Assembly (NCBI RefSeq): GCF_963678975.1
Contig: NC_089279.1
Coordinates: 23,174,004 to 23,238,003 of the forward strand
Origin: Dysidea avara
Lineage: Eukaryota; Porifera; Demospongiae; Dictyoceratida; Dysideidae
DNA: 64,000 bases
Reading direction: 5' to 3'
Under the pieces are notes generated by a model. The model was not told the origin of the DNA. It saw only the letters and a list, made by a program, of their open reading frames with translations, and searched no databases. The position numbers were made by a program, and so were the translations under genes. Positions 36,658-48,244 of this stretch are shown piece after piece (the first letter of the stretch is position 1; every line of letters begins with the position of its first letter).

Positions 36658-38942
36658 ATGGCGACGTCTGAATATTTCTTCAACGCAGACTCGGGTTACT
36701 TGGAGGCTTTAGTCAGAGGATTTCGACACGGGATACTCAGCAGAGCAGACTATCTTAACTTAATACAGTGCGAAACTTTGGATGGTGAGTGTTGTAATGC
36801 AAGCTCGAAATTTGTTGTTACTTTTTGTGTTGCTAGATTTGAAGTTACATTTGGCTGGCTCTGACTATGGTAATTTCTTGTCCAATGAAGCCTCTCCGTT
36901 AGCAGTAGCAACGATTGATGACAAGCTGAGGGAGCGGCTAGTAATAGAGTTTAGACACTTGAGGAACCAGGCGCTAAAGCCACTGAGTGAATTTATGGAC
37001 TACATCATGTAGGTTGATGAAAATTGTTTGTGTGTGTACGTACACTCGCATTTGCTATTTTTTGCATTCAAAGGGACACTTGGACACTACCTTGATTCAA
37101 AACCTAGTTAATACGTGAAACAAATGGAATTATAATGCTTGTGCTCAGTTTTTATTAGTCTCATGTGGCCAGACTTCTATCTTGTCGCCTTTTTACTTTG
37201 TGATGTCACTGGTTGGCAAGATAGGATCTGGTGAATTGACAAACTTGTGTTTGCGGATGAACAGTTACCATAGTTTCTTGCTGTTCTTGCAGAGAAATGC
37301 TATGTAGTGATAGTATCGGCTCTGTCATCGTTTTGCAGAAAGGTTTATATTCTGCCATGCTAATGTACAGCTAGCCAATGAAATCGAATTCACCGAATAC
37401 AGTAGAAATTCACAACTTTGTCAACAGTAATTCACCAGACCCTATCTTAATGACCACAAAGAAAAAGAGGAGGTGAAATAACGGTCTACTAAGTTATTGA
37501 GATTTTAGCTCAATTTTGGTAACAATTTTGTTTTATTTATTCATAGGTTAGTCCAGTATTATAGCTTACTTCTATTTTATTTTTTCGAAATATTGATTTT
37601 AAGGCTGAATGCTGATGTGCATGCATTCAGATGTGTTGTTATTTCAATGGTGGTAGTGGCTCCCCAGTTTAGGCAACTGGCTAATAGCTGCTGCCCAGAT
37701 GTCACTGCGATGAGCTCAAGGTACTGTGGTGTGTGTACTCACTAGCACACTAGGCTGGCACACACATGTGTGTACTGCTGACAGAATTACAGTGTAATAG
37801 TATGGGGGTCTTTGATTACTTTTTTCACTTCAGCAATCAGTAAAAACAATGGACTTGTACACAACTGCCTAAAGTATCCACCTTGCATGAATTTTAAATT
37901 CCAATGTGTTTTGTACATTGAACATTACCCGAGTGATTGTTCTGATGTTATACTGGTAGGTACTCGTACATGATAGACAACATTATGCTACTCATTACGG
38001 GGACACTGCACCAGCGTCAAATCTCAGAGCTACGTTCTAAATTTCATCCATTTGGCCGCTTTGAAGAATTAGAATCCAGCAACATAGCCAGCACTCCAGC
38101 TGATCTATATAATGCCATCCTTGTGGACACACCCCTTGGTAAGTACACCCTCATTTTAAAGATTAACAGGGTATTGCTGAGTACTTTAATAGCTCCATAC
38201 TTCAAGGAATGTGTGTCAGAGCAGGATTTGGATGAGCTCCACATTGAAATAATCAGGAACACTCTGTTTAAGACGTATTTGGAGGATTTCTATAAGTTTT
38301 GTCAGAAGCTGGGAGGTGCTACAGCTGAAGTAATGGGGATGATATTACAAGTAAATATATTTTACTGATATTGGTATGAATTGTTGTTACTCTTTGTTTC
38401 AGTTTGAGGCTGATAGGAGAGCATTTATTATTACCATCAACTCGTTTGGGACAGAGCTCACAAAGGATGATCGTGTGAAACTCTATCCCACAATAGGAAA
38501 GCTGCATCCAGAGGGATTAATACGACTTGCCAAGTGTTCTGATTATGATGAAGTGAAGGCTGTAGCAGACTGTTACCCTGTAAGTAGATAGTTTAGGATT
38601 TGTGGAAATACTTGTACATTATTGTTATTCTATGTAGGAATATGCGGCCATATTTGCAGGGGCTGGTACTAACCCTGGTGAGAAAACTCTTGAAGATCGC
38701 TTCTTTGAAAAAGAAGTAAGAAAAGGCATCCCTTTCTTTGTAGCAATGTTAAATATGTGCTTCTACATTTTCACCACAAGGTGGAGATCAACAAGTTGTC
38801 TTTCATGCAACAATTTCACTTTGGTGTCTTCTACTCTTACATCAAATTGCGTGAACAAGAACACAGGAATATCATTTGGATAGCAGAGTGTATTGCACAA
38901 CGGCAGCCTTCAAAAATTGACAATTATATTCCAATATTTTGA
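36658..38942 (+). CDS. ATP6V0D1: V-type proton ATPase subunit d (V0 domain)
   Basis: Seven exons with closing phases: 36658-36784, 36837-37008, 37960-38138, 38193-38350, 38403-38579, 38638-38715, 38781-38942; 350 residues (human 351). Subunit d sits on the cytosolic face of the V0 ring and couples it to the central stalk of V1. Diagnostic words: start [21 protein letters not shown], then [85 protein letters not shown] and the ending [20 protein letters not shown]. Five of the introns are 50-65 bp and the second is 951 bp. It ends 80 bases before the stop of the convergent KH/CHORD-like gene. d1 and d2 paralogues split in vertebrates, so the symbol marks the ancestral gene. Confidence 0.97.
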
Positions 38943-39022
38943 GACCTGTATTGTGAGAATTTTCAAAAGTACGTACATTGTATTATGTGTACTGTATATT
39001 ATTGACTAAAGTATGTTGAGAT

Positions 39023-42000
39023 TTAATAATCATCATCCACTATGTCGCTGGAGTTACTTTTCCTTGTCTTGCGACTAGCATTGGTTGGTTTGGTTGGTCG
39101 CCACATGTGTCGTCCACGGCAACACCTACAGAAGGGACTTACCTGTTTGACGTTAATGGTATATTGCTTACACTTACCCGGAGTAGGCATGCATGTCATG
39201 GGTTGGGTGCTGTTGTGCACATTTACGTTTACAGCAGCTCCATCGTAGTGAACTCTTAGTATGAGCTATATACAAAGAAAAGTATGGAGGAGGATAAAAG
39301 GCAAGACATCCAAGTATTAAGGACTACTTGTACTTGGCCATTACTAAGTGCCTTGATTACGTTATCATTTCAAATTTCCAAAGTAATATACTTTACTGTA
39401 TGTACGTACCAACAAATCCACTGTGATAGCGACACGCCCCTGCTTTTGTCTCATTGGGCTGATAAGGAGCAAGGCACAACAGACACCGACTGTTGGTCAG
39501 GGTGGGTGCTGGCTTGGGCTTGGTGTCTCCCCTGGAATGAAACAATGCATTTGTATGAACTTAATATGAAAGAACTACTAGAACACTATTACCATTACAG
39601 TACAATATGTAGCACGACAACAAAACTTACTTTGAAGCAATTTTCTTTTCATAATGGGCAGTTGCTGCTTCTTTTTCTGACCCATAAATGCTACCTGCAT
39701 ATCAAAATGTGTCACCAAGTGCATATGAATGTGTGCAAAAACCACTCTTACAGCCTCCGGTCCCCATCCGAATCTCTGTGTACAAACTACATCAAAGTTT
39801 CAAAATGTTATCAGAAAGGCAACAAGATTGGCTTTTGCATAGCACATCAAACAATCACTTAATAGTAATACCACAAAACTGTCATTGTACACTTGACAGT
39901 AACGTTCTAACCTGATAATTTTTGGGGTGTAGTGCCAGCTGCTGCACGTCTACGATATCGTTCAGCTCTCTTGCTGGAAAATACAGCTGCCTATATGAAT
40001 AAGAAATCTAAGAGCACCATGTCTGTAAGAAACAGACACCTGGGAATCCAGAGACTACTATAAAGGAGTAACTATAACATGCAAATTTGTAAAATCCAAG
40101 TGTAAGGTACACATTTAAGATGCCATTCATACGTTTCTGAGAAACAGTACAGGGACTGTGCTATCTTCATAAGCCAAGTTGTGTTATTACTATTGGGAGC
40201 AAATAAAGTAAGCTATTATAATACTGACCTTCAAGTCAATGTAGTTATCTTGTTCAGTTTTTGGTGACGCATGTTGTGTATGAAGAGGAGGAGGTGTTTG
40301 TGTCAAAATGAAAATATTGAGTCACCTAGTCACAGAATACATGTCCACAACTGCTAGTTTACAAGCAAACTGAGCCTACCAACATAGATAAGATTCTAAG
40401 TTCTGTTATGGAAAGAGTCAAATTAAACAAACCCTTAACATAACTTATTTCTGTACAGTATTCTTTTTAAAGTGGTCCCATTGTGTAGGTGGACCCTGAA
40501 ATACAGACACCTGAAAGGTCCTGTCCAAGGTGTCAACATTATACAAGTTCCATGGTCTACATATTAAAATACACTGCTTACATCTTCTCTATGTTTTTTC
40601 TCTTTCTTCTTTACAATCTCCACGTGTTTCATTAATGCACCTTCAAACTGAGCAATATCCTGGTCATGCCCCACAGGAGCTGATATGACAACCAGTACGG
40701 GGTCGTCATAGAAATACTTTTGTCTGTCTGCTCCAGCCTTGGTGAACCTTGCAGTGACGTTGTAAGTTTCGCAGAGCTTCTTAATGTGGACACCTTTCTT
40801 TCCAAATATTACACCAGGCCGTGCTTCTTCCAATGTTAACTCCATTACTTTAGTATCCACAGGCTCACTAACAGTTTGTTCAATTGATGGAGGTTTTAAA
40901 CGACTAACATTTCCTGTCAAATAAGAGGAACTCTAATAAAAATGTAGAGTGCAGTGCAATGGAAGTCATATGTAACAGTATACAATGTGGTGGGACCAAC
41001 CTATGTTATATGTAATAACAAGCACAAGTTGGGATTAAATGTCACAGTATATCTGTGGGTGTAGGTGACATCCCTTATTCTATGGCTATGATCTTAAATA
41101 CTTGTAGCTACTTGTTTGTTTACTTTTTTGTCGCATAATTATGATCACCACTGCATACCACATCAAAAAGAATACCGTACTTTATGCTTTCGTCTGAACA
41201 TGCACTCCAATTATCAACTACTGTGGCTATTACCCTTCATTTTCAGCTATGTTCAGCCCGTTACACAGCATTACAAATGAAGAACATTACAAGAAGCACT
41301 CCAGTTACTACAAAATCATAGCCTCATTACAAACATAGGGAAGCCATCATGTGCTAGTATAGCTACTGCAAATCGACACCTTGCTCTAGATCTGTCAGCA
41401 AGAAAAATGGGACACAAAGGAGGACAAAGGTAATGTGTACATTGTACGTACTGCAGTATGCCAAAAAGGCACCTGTTGGATTGAAGCAGTGAAAAATCAA
41501 GCCCATAGCCCCAGCATTATCTAAGAGATTTAGCAGAATGGTGGAAACAGTGGAACCTGTGAAATTGTTGTCTACAGATTATGAACACCCTAAAAGCACT
41601 ATCAGTTAGCTACGAACAATTTTGCTGTTTCTGCTAAATTTCCTTTCCCTGCAAGTGCTGTACTGGTGTGAGCTTTTTGTAAACATTCCCATATATGGCT
41701 ATTTGCTCCATTGGTAAACAATACCATTCACAGTTATTACGATGTCATGAACTAGTACCACCACAAGGTGATAACTAACTTATCAGTTCTCACACAGAAA
41801 CAGAGCAGCTCTATGTAGCTGTACAGTTATCATCCAGTACAGCACTTTGGCACTCCCACACACTGGGATTTAAGTATTCAAAATGATGTGTGAGAATAAA
41901 TACAGTAGTAGCAGCTAAAGTTCTGAAACAATATTTACGAAACAATTTCACACTTTACAATTAGAGCCCTCAGTTATCAACCATTTATGAAAAAGGGCTA

Positions 42001-42562
42001 GCCACTTCACAGATTTGATGGGACATCTTTCATTTTACTAAAATGTAGCTACATAGCTATGCATATTTGAACAGTTGGTATCAATGTGCCTGGGTTGTTA
42101 AAGCTTTAGGTTGAACCACTGATTGATGACGTCTCATTGTAATACAAGACACCCTTACCAGTTGACAATTCTTCTACCATCTTTACTACATCTAGTAAAG
42201 CCCTCCTCTCCTCGATTGGAGTTTTGTCACTGGACGCTGCATCTATGAACACTTTTAGATCATCGTATACTTCTTTCACTGACGAAGATGACTTGGCCTT
42301 GTCATTCACCCATTCTGTCAATGTTGGTAGCTTGTCCAATTGACAAGCGACCTCCCTCCCCTTGCCTGTAAGGAGATAAGTCACGTGAGCACATCACAAT
42401 ATTTTGTGTGGCAAATTCACCTTTACAACAACACACCACTACTGGAACTCGTTTAGCTAGATCAGCAGGTAAAATGTTTCCCCTTAACTTGTTAATCAGG
42501 CACTGTAGACGTCCTCGCCACCGTTTGCCATGATACGGACAATCCTCGAGGTTTACCGACAT
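39023..42562 (-). CDS. KH-domain protein with C-terminal CHORD-like zinc domain, function unknown
   Basis: Eight exons with phases that close exactly: 42421-42562, 42159-42365, 40582-40913, 39912-39990, 39631-39694, 39410-39531, 39178-39265, 39023-39125; 378 residues. I do not recognise an orthologue. The N-terminal half (MSVNLEDCPYHGKRWRGR, then a helical region) is unassigned. Exon 3 (residues about 117-227) looks like one type-I KH domain, with the GxxG loop in VIFGKKGVHIKKL and a PVLVVISAP strand, implying RNA or single-stranded DNA binding. After an Arg-rich segment (SSKRAERYRRRAAAG), exons 6-8 give C-x-x-C ... CRYHSG ... WSCC ... C ... H ... GCCRGRH, the spacing of CHORD zinc modules (C-x-[YF]-H-x-G, W-x-CC, GC-x-x-G-x-H). 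The tail is acidic (DIVDDDY). Starts 98 bp from MsrA, head-to-head. Confidence 0.75.
41235..41530 (+). repeat. Dispersed repeat family A, copy 3
   Basis: Matches the copy at 6195-6500 (inverted) and more weakly 4185-4445: TACAAGAAGCACTCCAG, GGGACACAAAGGAGGACAAAGG and CAAAAAGGCACCTG stand in the same order. Lies in the second intron of the KH/CHORD-like gene (41.9-40.9 kb span). Confidence 0.45.
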
Positions 42563-42660
42563 TATCTCACGATGTAGTCACGTGCAAATATTACATTGAC
42601 GACAAGGCATAAAAGGACAGGGTTTACCGATAAAAGTGCAAAATCGTCTGATTTGTGGAA
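42563..42660. promoter_or_regulatory. 98-bp bidirectional promoter, KH/CHORD-like gene / MsrA
   Basis: Only 98 bases separate the two start codons on opposite strands. Contains GTCACGTGC (42577-42585), an E-box with the CACGTG core. No TATA box seen. Confidence 0.6.
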
Positions 42661-43654
42661 ATGGCGCTACGGCGTTTGTTCACTCGTAGCAGTAAAAACA
42701 AAGTCCCAAAGAAAATGATTTCTGAGACGGACAAGAGCGTTACCGAAGTAACAGAAGGGGTAGCCAAGATGGCGGTGAATACCTCATCCAAAGAATACGA
42801 AGTCGCCACTTTTGCATTGAGCTGATTTTGGTTTCCCGAGGCGCAGTTCGGCTGTGCCCCGGGAGTTCTCCGCACTCGTGTGGGGTTCACTGGCGGGAAG
42901 AAAAACTCACCAACATACTACTCGCTGTAAGTTTACAATATGTGTTTGCTGGGTAATAATATAAATCGCTAATAGAAACAACATTACTGTGATAAGAAAG
43001 CTGTTTACTCTTTGGTATGATAAAATGTGTAGTTAATATTGCAATGTGTATGCTTTCCATAGGGGGGACCATACTGAGACAGTGGAGATACACTACAATC
43101 CAGAACAGACTTCATACCGTCAATTATTGAAAATGTTCTGGTTAAACCATGACTCTACTGCCTGTCATTCTCGTCAGTATATGTCAGCTATCTTCTACCA
43201 CAATGATGAACAGAAACATTTAGCTGAAGAAACCAAGGAAGAGCATCAGAAAACACTTCGTAAACCAATTGTAACTAAAATTGCTGAAGCTGGAACATTC
43301 TTTGATGCTGAAAAGTAAGGAAATATATCGTGTTTCCTTTGTTTATAGTAGCACATGACCTTAACTTCCTTGTTTGGGTTTAATGTGGTATGATCATTTT
43401 CATATGACATCCTCTTCCTGTCCATTTATAGTTATCACCAGAAGTACTTACTGCGCCAACATCGAGATATTCACAGAGCTCTAAAGTTGTCTGATAAGGA
43501 ATTGATTTCTTCTGTAGCAGCTACAAGACTAAATGGTTATTGTGGAGGTTACGGCAAGCTGTCTGACCTTGACAAAGAGATTGATTCATTTGGTTTGGAT
43601 GAAAACACTAAGCAAGAAGTCCGCAAGATTGTGGGCAGGGGCACTCTTCATTAA
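42661..43654 (+). CDS. MSRA: Peptide methionine sulfoxide reductase A, read as a selenoprotein (Sec55)
   Basis: Three exons: 42661-42926, 43063-43314, 43432-43654; phases close and give 246 residues if one in-frame TGA (42823-42825, codon 55) is read through. MsrA reduces methionine-S-sulfoxide. Family words: VGFTGG, NHDSTACHSRQYMSAIF, EAGTFFDAENYHQKYL and LNGYCGGYGK (resolving Cys). The family's catalytic Cys lies in G-C-F-W-G; here the same place reads A-L-S-(TGA)-F-W-F, so the stop sits exactly on the catalytic residue, with open homologous frame on both sides. That is the signature of selenocysteine. MsrA selenoproteins are known from green algae and some invertebrates. A SECIS-like fold follows in the 3' UTR, and AATAAA is at 43861. 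Alternatives are a sequencing error or a pseudogene. The Gly after FW is Phe, which is unusual. Confidence 0.85.
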
Positions 43655-43688
43655 ACCTGTCAACATGTTAGTCCAGTATTTGTCAGAA

Positions 43689-43762
43689 CATTGTATACTA
43701 TGAAACCAGTGAGAGCTATCAGTCACTACTGAATCTCCTTGGTGGAACACTATAATACGATG
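43689..43762 (+). promoter_or_regulatory. Candidate SECIS element in the MsrA 3' UTR
   Basis: Starts 35 bases after the MsrA stop. By hand folding: helix I of 8 pairs (43689-43696 with 43755-43762); an internal loop; a SECIS quartet AUGA (43700-43703, plus A704) facing GGAA (43744-43747) that gives the tandem G.A/A.G pairs; helix II of about 10 pairs with one mismatch (43705-43714 with 43734-43743); and a 19-base apical loop with a CAGU/ACUG mini-stem as in form II elements. The distance from quartet to loop (11 bases) is typical. The weak point is that the usual AA of the apical loop is not on the 5' side; an AA stands on the 3' side (43732-43733). Confidence 0.55.
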
Positions 43763-43889
43763 CCTTGATATTCTGGTTAACATTTGTCAGAACTTGATAG
43801 AGTGTTTATCTGCAATTGCAATTTGTGTTTCTACGTATGTTCTTGTCCGATTGTTACGACAATAAATGTATATTAGAGTAATTATTGTT

Positions 43890-45364
43890 GGTACATGGCA
43901 TGCTTTATATACCAGCACCAAGTTTTGTAATAGTGGGTGGACGGTGCAGGTTGTAGAGGAAATTAATTATGCTGCCACAGTTTTTGTCAATATCAAGTGT
44001 ATACATCATTTAACCAAAGGGTTTAAATATAGAAATGTGTGGGTGATACTAGCTCCAGCAGACATGGTTTGACTGGATGAGATAGGGGTCTTAGCTTACA
44101 TGTTTTCAAGTTGATCTACACTTTCATTGTGTGTGAATGGTAATGCTGCAATTCCCAGCAGTTGCCGCATGCAAAGAGTTTGCTAGTACCTAAACATTTC
44201 AACATGCTACATATTTTACTGCCTATTAGGAGAAATTACCTCTCCTAGTTGGTGTCCTAATGGTAACAGTTATAGCAGTTATATAGAGGCCATTATGGGA
44301 CCATTGCAAGTTGACTACTCTAATATAACAGTCATGTTGTGTGCAGTATATTAAATGATGTAAGTATCAATGAGTGCAACCCACCTCAAAAAGTTTATCT
44401 AATAAGAAGTGGTGAATACTATGGTTATATGACATTTCATAATAGTGGGTGAACAGTGTACCTTGTTACGTAGAGGGCAGATGTATATAGCTATCTCCAC
44501 CTAGCTGTGAATTAACAGTTGGCAATTAAGCCAACCAATAACTACTGCAGCATAATGTGGTCTATACCACAATCTATTCTTGGTACGCTGTGAATTTATC
44601 TTCCAAAAATAGCTGCACCATATATATTTCTAGCACTGTAATTCTACGTGTCATTTGTTCTGCCAATAAAAGGAATGTATGCATTATTAAAACTGATGAA
44701 CCAGCTAATTAGTACTTAGGTGGATAACATTAAACATTTTCACATCATGGGGGTGGCACTCCAATATGTCTGATCCTCATCCTCGGTCAAACTGAAAGTC
44801 AAAAGTCAATAGAGAAATTTGCAGTAGGTCAAATAACGAGCTTCATTTGTAGAGTGTATAGCTACCACAATTTATATTATACTTTTGAATTGTGACTTAA
44901 CTGTAATTTTACAACAACACAAATTTGGTGAGAGTCAATTGCAGTTTTTATTTTAAAAGAATCGGCTCATTCCTCAAGGACAAAGATTGGAGTACAGGGT
45001 AACTATAAAGGAATGCCACCTCCTTATACACTGATTTGCACTGTCATTGTATGTGTGTTTTAATTTGTGCATGTACACAGTATACACACGTCTATATAAT
45101 ATGATTCTATATATATAACAAAGAATTTTATTATTATTGAGTAGATGGCATGCTGATGTGCCCAGGGGGCGGGTAATGTCCCAAGGAAAATTACACACAT
45201 ACACATGATTACAGTACAGCTATATTAATTAGTTATATGTCTAGTAATTGATTAGTAAATATGTCAACATTTCCGACTCAATCACTGAAGTTGGCAAATT
45301 ATTCCAGTTGACAATTGTTCTTGAAAGAAGGAGTGCTGATAGTAGCTGGTTCGTGTACCTGGAT
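43890..45364. other. Intergenic, no gene recognised
   Basis: A/T-rich. Open frames here (for example 43866-44072) lack any family resemblance. No inverted-end element that I can delimit. Confidence 0.4.
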
Positions 45365-45730
45365 CAGGGCCGGAGGAAGCAAATTAGATTTGGTCCGGCC
45401 AAGTGAAGCACTTATAGTAGAGTATCCATGCACGCCTAATCTAGGGGGGTCTGGGGCATGCCCCCCCGGGAAAATTTTGAATTTTAACCTTCATGTAATG
45501 CAATCTGGGTACAATTTGGTCACATTTACTAACCAATCAGCTCGGCAAGATCGCTGCACAACCTTCTTCTTACCGAAATCCCGCTTCAGTAGGAAACACA
45601 AAGATTGGTGGCAGATGTGCTGGTTTTACTGCAACGTCATGAATTTTTTTATTCTCAAAATTTTTTTATTCAGTTCTCAAAAATTGGTCCGGCCAAAACC
45701 GGAGCAACCGGACTACTTCCGCCGGCCCTG
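45365..45730. mobile_element. MITE with CAGGGCCGG-GGAAG ends
   Basis: The left end CAGGGCCGGAGGAAGC and the complement of the right end CAGGGCCGGCGGAAG agree. GGTCCGGCCAA also occurs near both ends in sub-terminal position. The CAGGG start is hAT-like, but I could not find a matching flanking octamer. The interior includes GGGGCATGCCCCCC. Confidence 0.65.
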
Positions 45731-48240
45731 TCAGGATGGATACCACTGCAGTCTACAGGCATGTTGACTTTTCTCTAATCATTTCTGTGCATTAAATTTC
45801 CAGTAAGGAGAAATTAGTCAGTCACATCAGCAGTTTCTCAAAACACTTAGTTTTTGATCTATTTGAGATTGCCTTTCAACCTCTCAATCTGCCTCATCCA
45901 CAATGCTTCTTCTTGTTACCACCACTGTTGCTACCACCCCCTGTAGTTGTTACTCCAACTCAACATCCTTATCCAAGGATGTCAGTGTTGACCGTCATCC
46001 CTAGGAGTACCCTTTGTCCTACATTCTCAAAGTGACATATGGTTTATTACTCGATCATGTGTTGGTCACTTGGATCAGCATCATCATTGTTGCTATCATC
46101 ACTATACTGCTACCCTGGAATATAGTTATTTGTTTTGTACAATAAAAATGATTTAATTGCTGTTACTTGCAACTAGAAAAGAAAATAAGATATGTAAGGG
46201 CTCCAAAAACAGCCAATAGAGTGCGATCCCCAAAAAAGTCAGAGTGAAAAGGAAATCAAAGGTGGCAGCCAAGAAATGGCTACAATGATGTTAACATTGA
46301 ATCTTATTAGCAGTGATGGCATTTGCAACGATTAACAGTAACATCATTGCACATCTTATTTTTAAAACTTTCACAACTTTTTCACCCTGGCTTCTTTGGG
46401 GGCAGCACCCTTTTTCACAGCTTGGCTGTTTTGGTATAGATATTCTTAATATTCCAGGAGTTTGGATATAACTTAGGTTACACTGTAAATTGTGCATGTT
46501 CTAATTTATTGTGAAACCCATGTACCAGTAGTGAATGGCAGGTAGACAAAAAGTAGTGAAACAAGAGATGACGGTAGCTATGAGGGAAAATCTCTACTTG
46601 GCATTGTAGCAATGTGGGAAATCCCTAAATTATATCCATGCCAGTTTAGGCATTATCCCACATTGCTATACCAATATCATGATTAGTGTTCTGGTCTAAT
46701 ATGGTGCTGAATTTGTAGACAAACTACTCTAATAGAACAATCATATTGTATGTAATATCTTTCATATGTTATCAATGTGTCTCTGTTGATAATCCAAAAG
46801 CTGTATACAGCTCAGCCACAGATTTTGTGATTCAAATTCAATCTCCATTTGTCAGTAAAATAAGTGTTTTAGTTATCCCCAATCCATCCGAGGGGTGTGA
46901 AAAGGGGTACAGGTTTTGAAAAGACATGGTTGGGAGAGTAAGGTGGTGACCAAGAAATAGTTGCAATGGTGTTAACAATTTATGACATGTCTATACAATA
47001 GAAACCAGCCATGGCAACTTTGAATAATCCACAGCCTGATAATCCAAAAGCTTATGCAGCCATTTTATTATTTTTAAAAAGTCAGCCCATATTAACAAGT
47101 TCTATATGATAACTAACTAACTACCTCAAAGTGGTCATCACTGAATTAAAGCAATCACATGATCCCCAAAATGTTAAACATTTTAGTAAAATGTTGAGTA
47201 TCATATACTTTGATTTAGGTGGTGCACTGACTGCTCTGATAGAACCGCATCGATCCTCTCCACACACTTGTTTGTTTTGTGCGCTAGCTGGTATAGCTAC
47301 GAGGTCAGGTGTAAGAAGAGAGGGATTCAAAGAGGAAAAGGAGAGGCCTATCTTTTCTCAGAAGAGTTGGCCAAAATTATGCTATATCTGCATGGCTTTA
47401 AATTGAATACTTAATTGACACACTCTAATAGAACAGTCACCACAAAGCAATAGTCTACAAAAGTGTCTAAAAAATTACAGTCAGTCAGCTGGAATAGACA
47501 AATTGAAAAAATTAACCATTGCTCCTAGCAACCTAAATTTTACATTATTTGTAGGTGTCAATGTCTAAAGTCACCTCTCCAATTATAAAAAGATAGCATA
47601 TATATAATAAATAAGTCATGAGATATCACATTTTGAAGTTGTAATCTTCCCATACATTGTCAATGAGAGGGGCAACAGTTGCCCCTTCTGGGCAATCACA
47701 TAAATCATGGGATTCAAAAATGTCATATCTTATGACCTATATACACTATCCATTTAAAACTTGGAGAGATTATTGCTGACATTCACACCTACAAATTATG
47801 TAAAAATTGAGATATGATTAATTTTTTTGAATTTTTGGGTTTTGTATAATTATGTCGAAATCCCTCAATTAAGTGATTTCCCAGAAGGGGTAACTGTTAC
47901 CATGGATATGTATGGGAAAACTACAAACTTCAAGGTGTCAGTATACACATAATATGCTATCCTTTTAAAATTTGGAGAAGTTGCTTTAGATATTGTCACC
48001 TACATAATTATTATGTAAAATTCAGGTTGCTAGGGATAAAAGTTATTATTATACGTTATAATGAAATTTGTCTATTGAACCTCTTCCTTCCCAACTTTTT
48101 ACCATTGTACTGAACATTCTGAAGTTGCTAGTCCATTATTCTGACCCACAGAAAATATTAGAACAAATTTTTTGGTGGTTTTTAAAACCATTCCAGATAC
48201 AGCGAAAGATCTAGAGATACTTCTAAGTTGGATATCAATG
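45731..48240. other. Intergenic, repeat fragments
   Basis: Contains a diverged relative (46262-46445) of the hairpin-linked repeat at 13953-14210; an inverted pair TAGCAATGTGGGAA / ATCCCACATTGCTA at 46613-46669; and scattered CTCTAATAGAACAGTCA words typical of the hAT-like family. No coding sequence supported. Confidence 0.4.
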
Positions 48241-48244
48241 TTAT

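Noticed and set aside
40230-40317. Possible extra exon of the KH/CHORD-like gene (HTQHASPKTEQDNYIDLK then GTCAGT)
   Set aside because: No acceptor gives an open frame in the needed phase, and exon 3 joins exon 4 in phase without it. Retained only as a curiosity.
43766-43799. Alternative SECIS candidate with UGAU facing UGAU around a UUCUGG/UCAGAA stem
   Set aside because: Stem too short (9 bases from quartet to AA), helix I weak; the fold at 43689-43762 is better, though this one does have AA in the loop.
45315-45767. 150-residue open frame
   Set aside because: Runs across the whole CAGGGCC MITE and both its ends; content reflects the inverted repeats.
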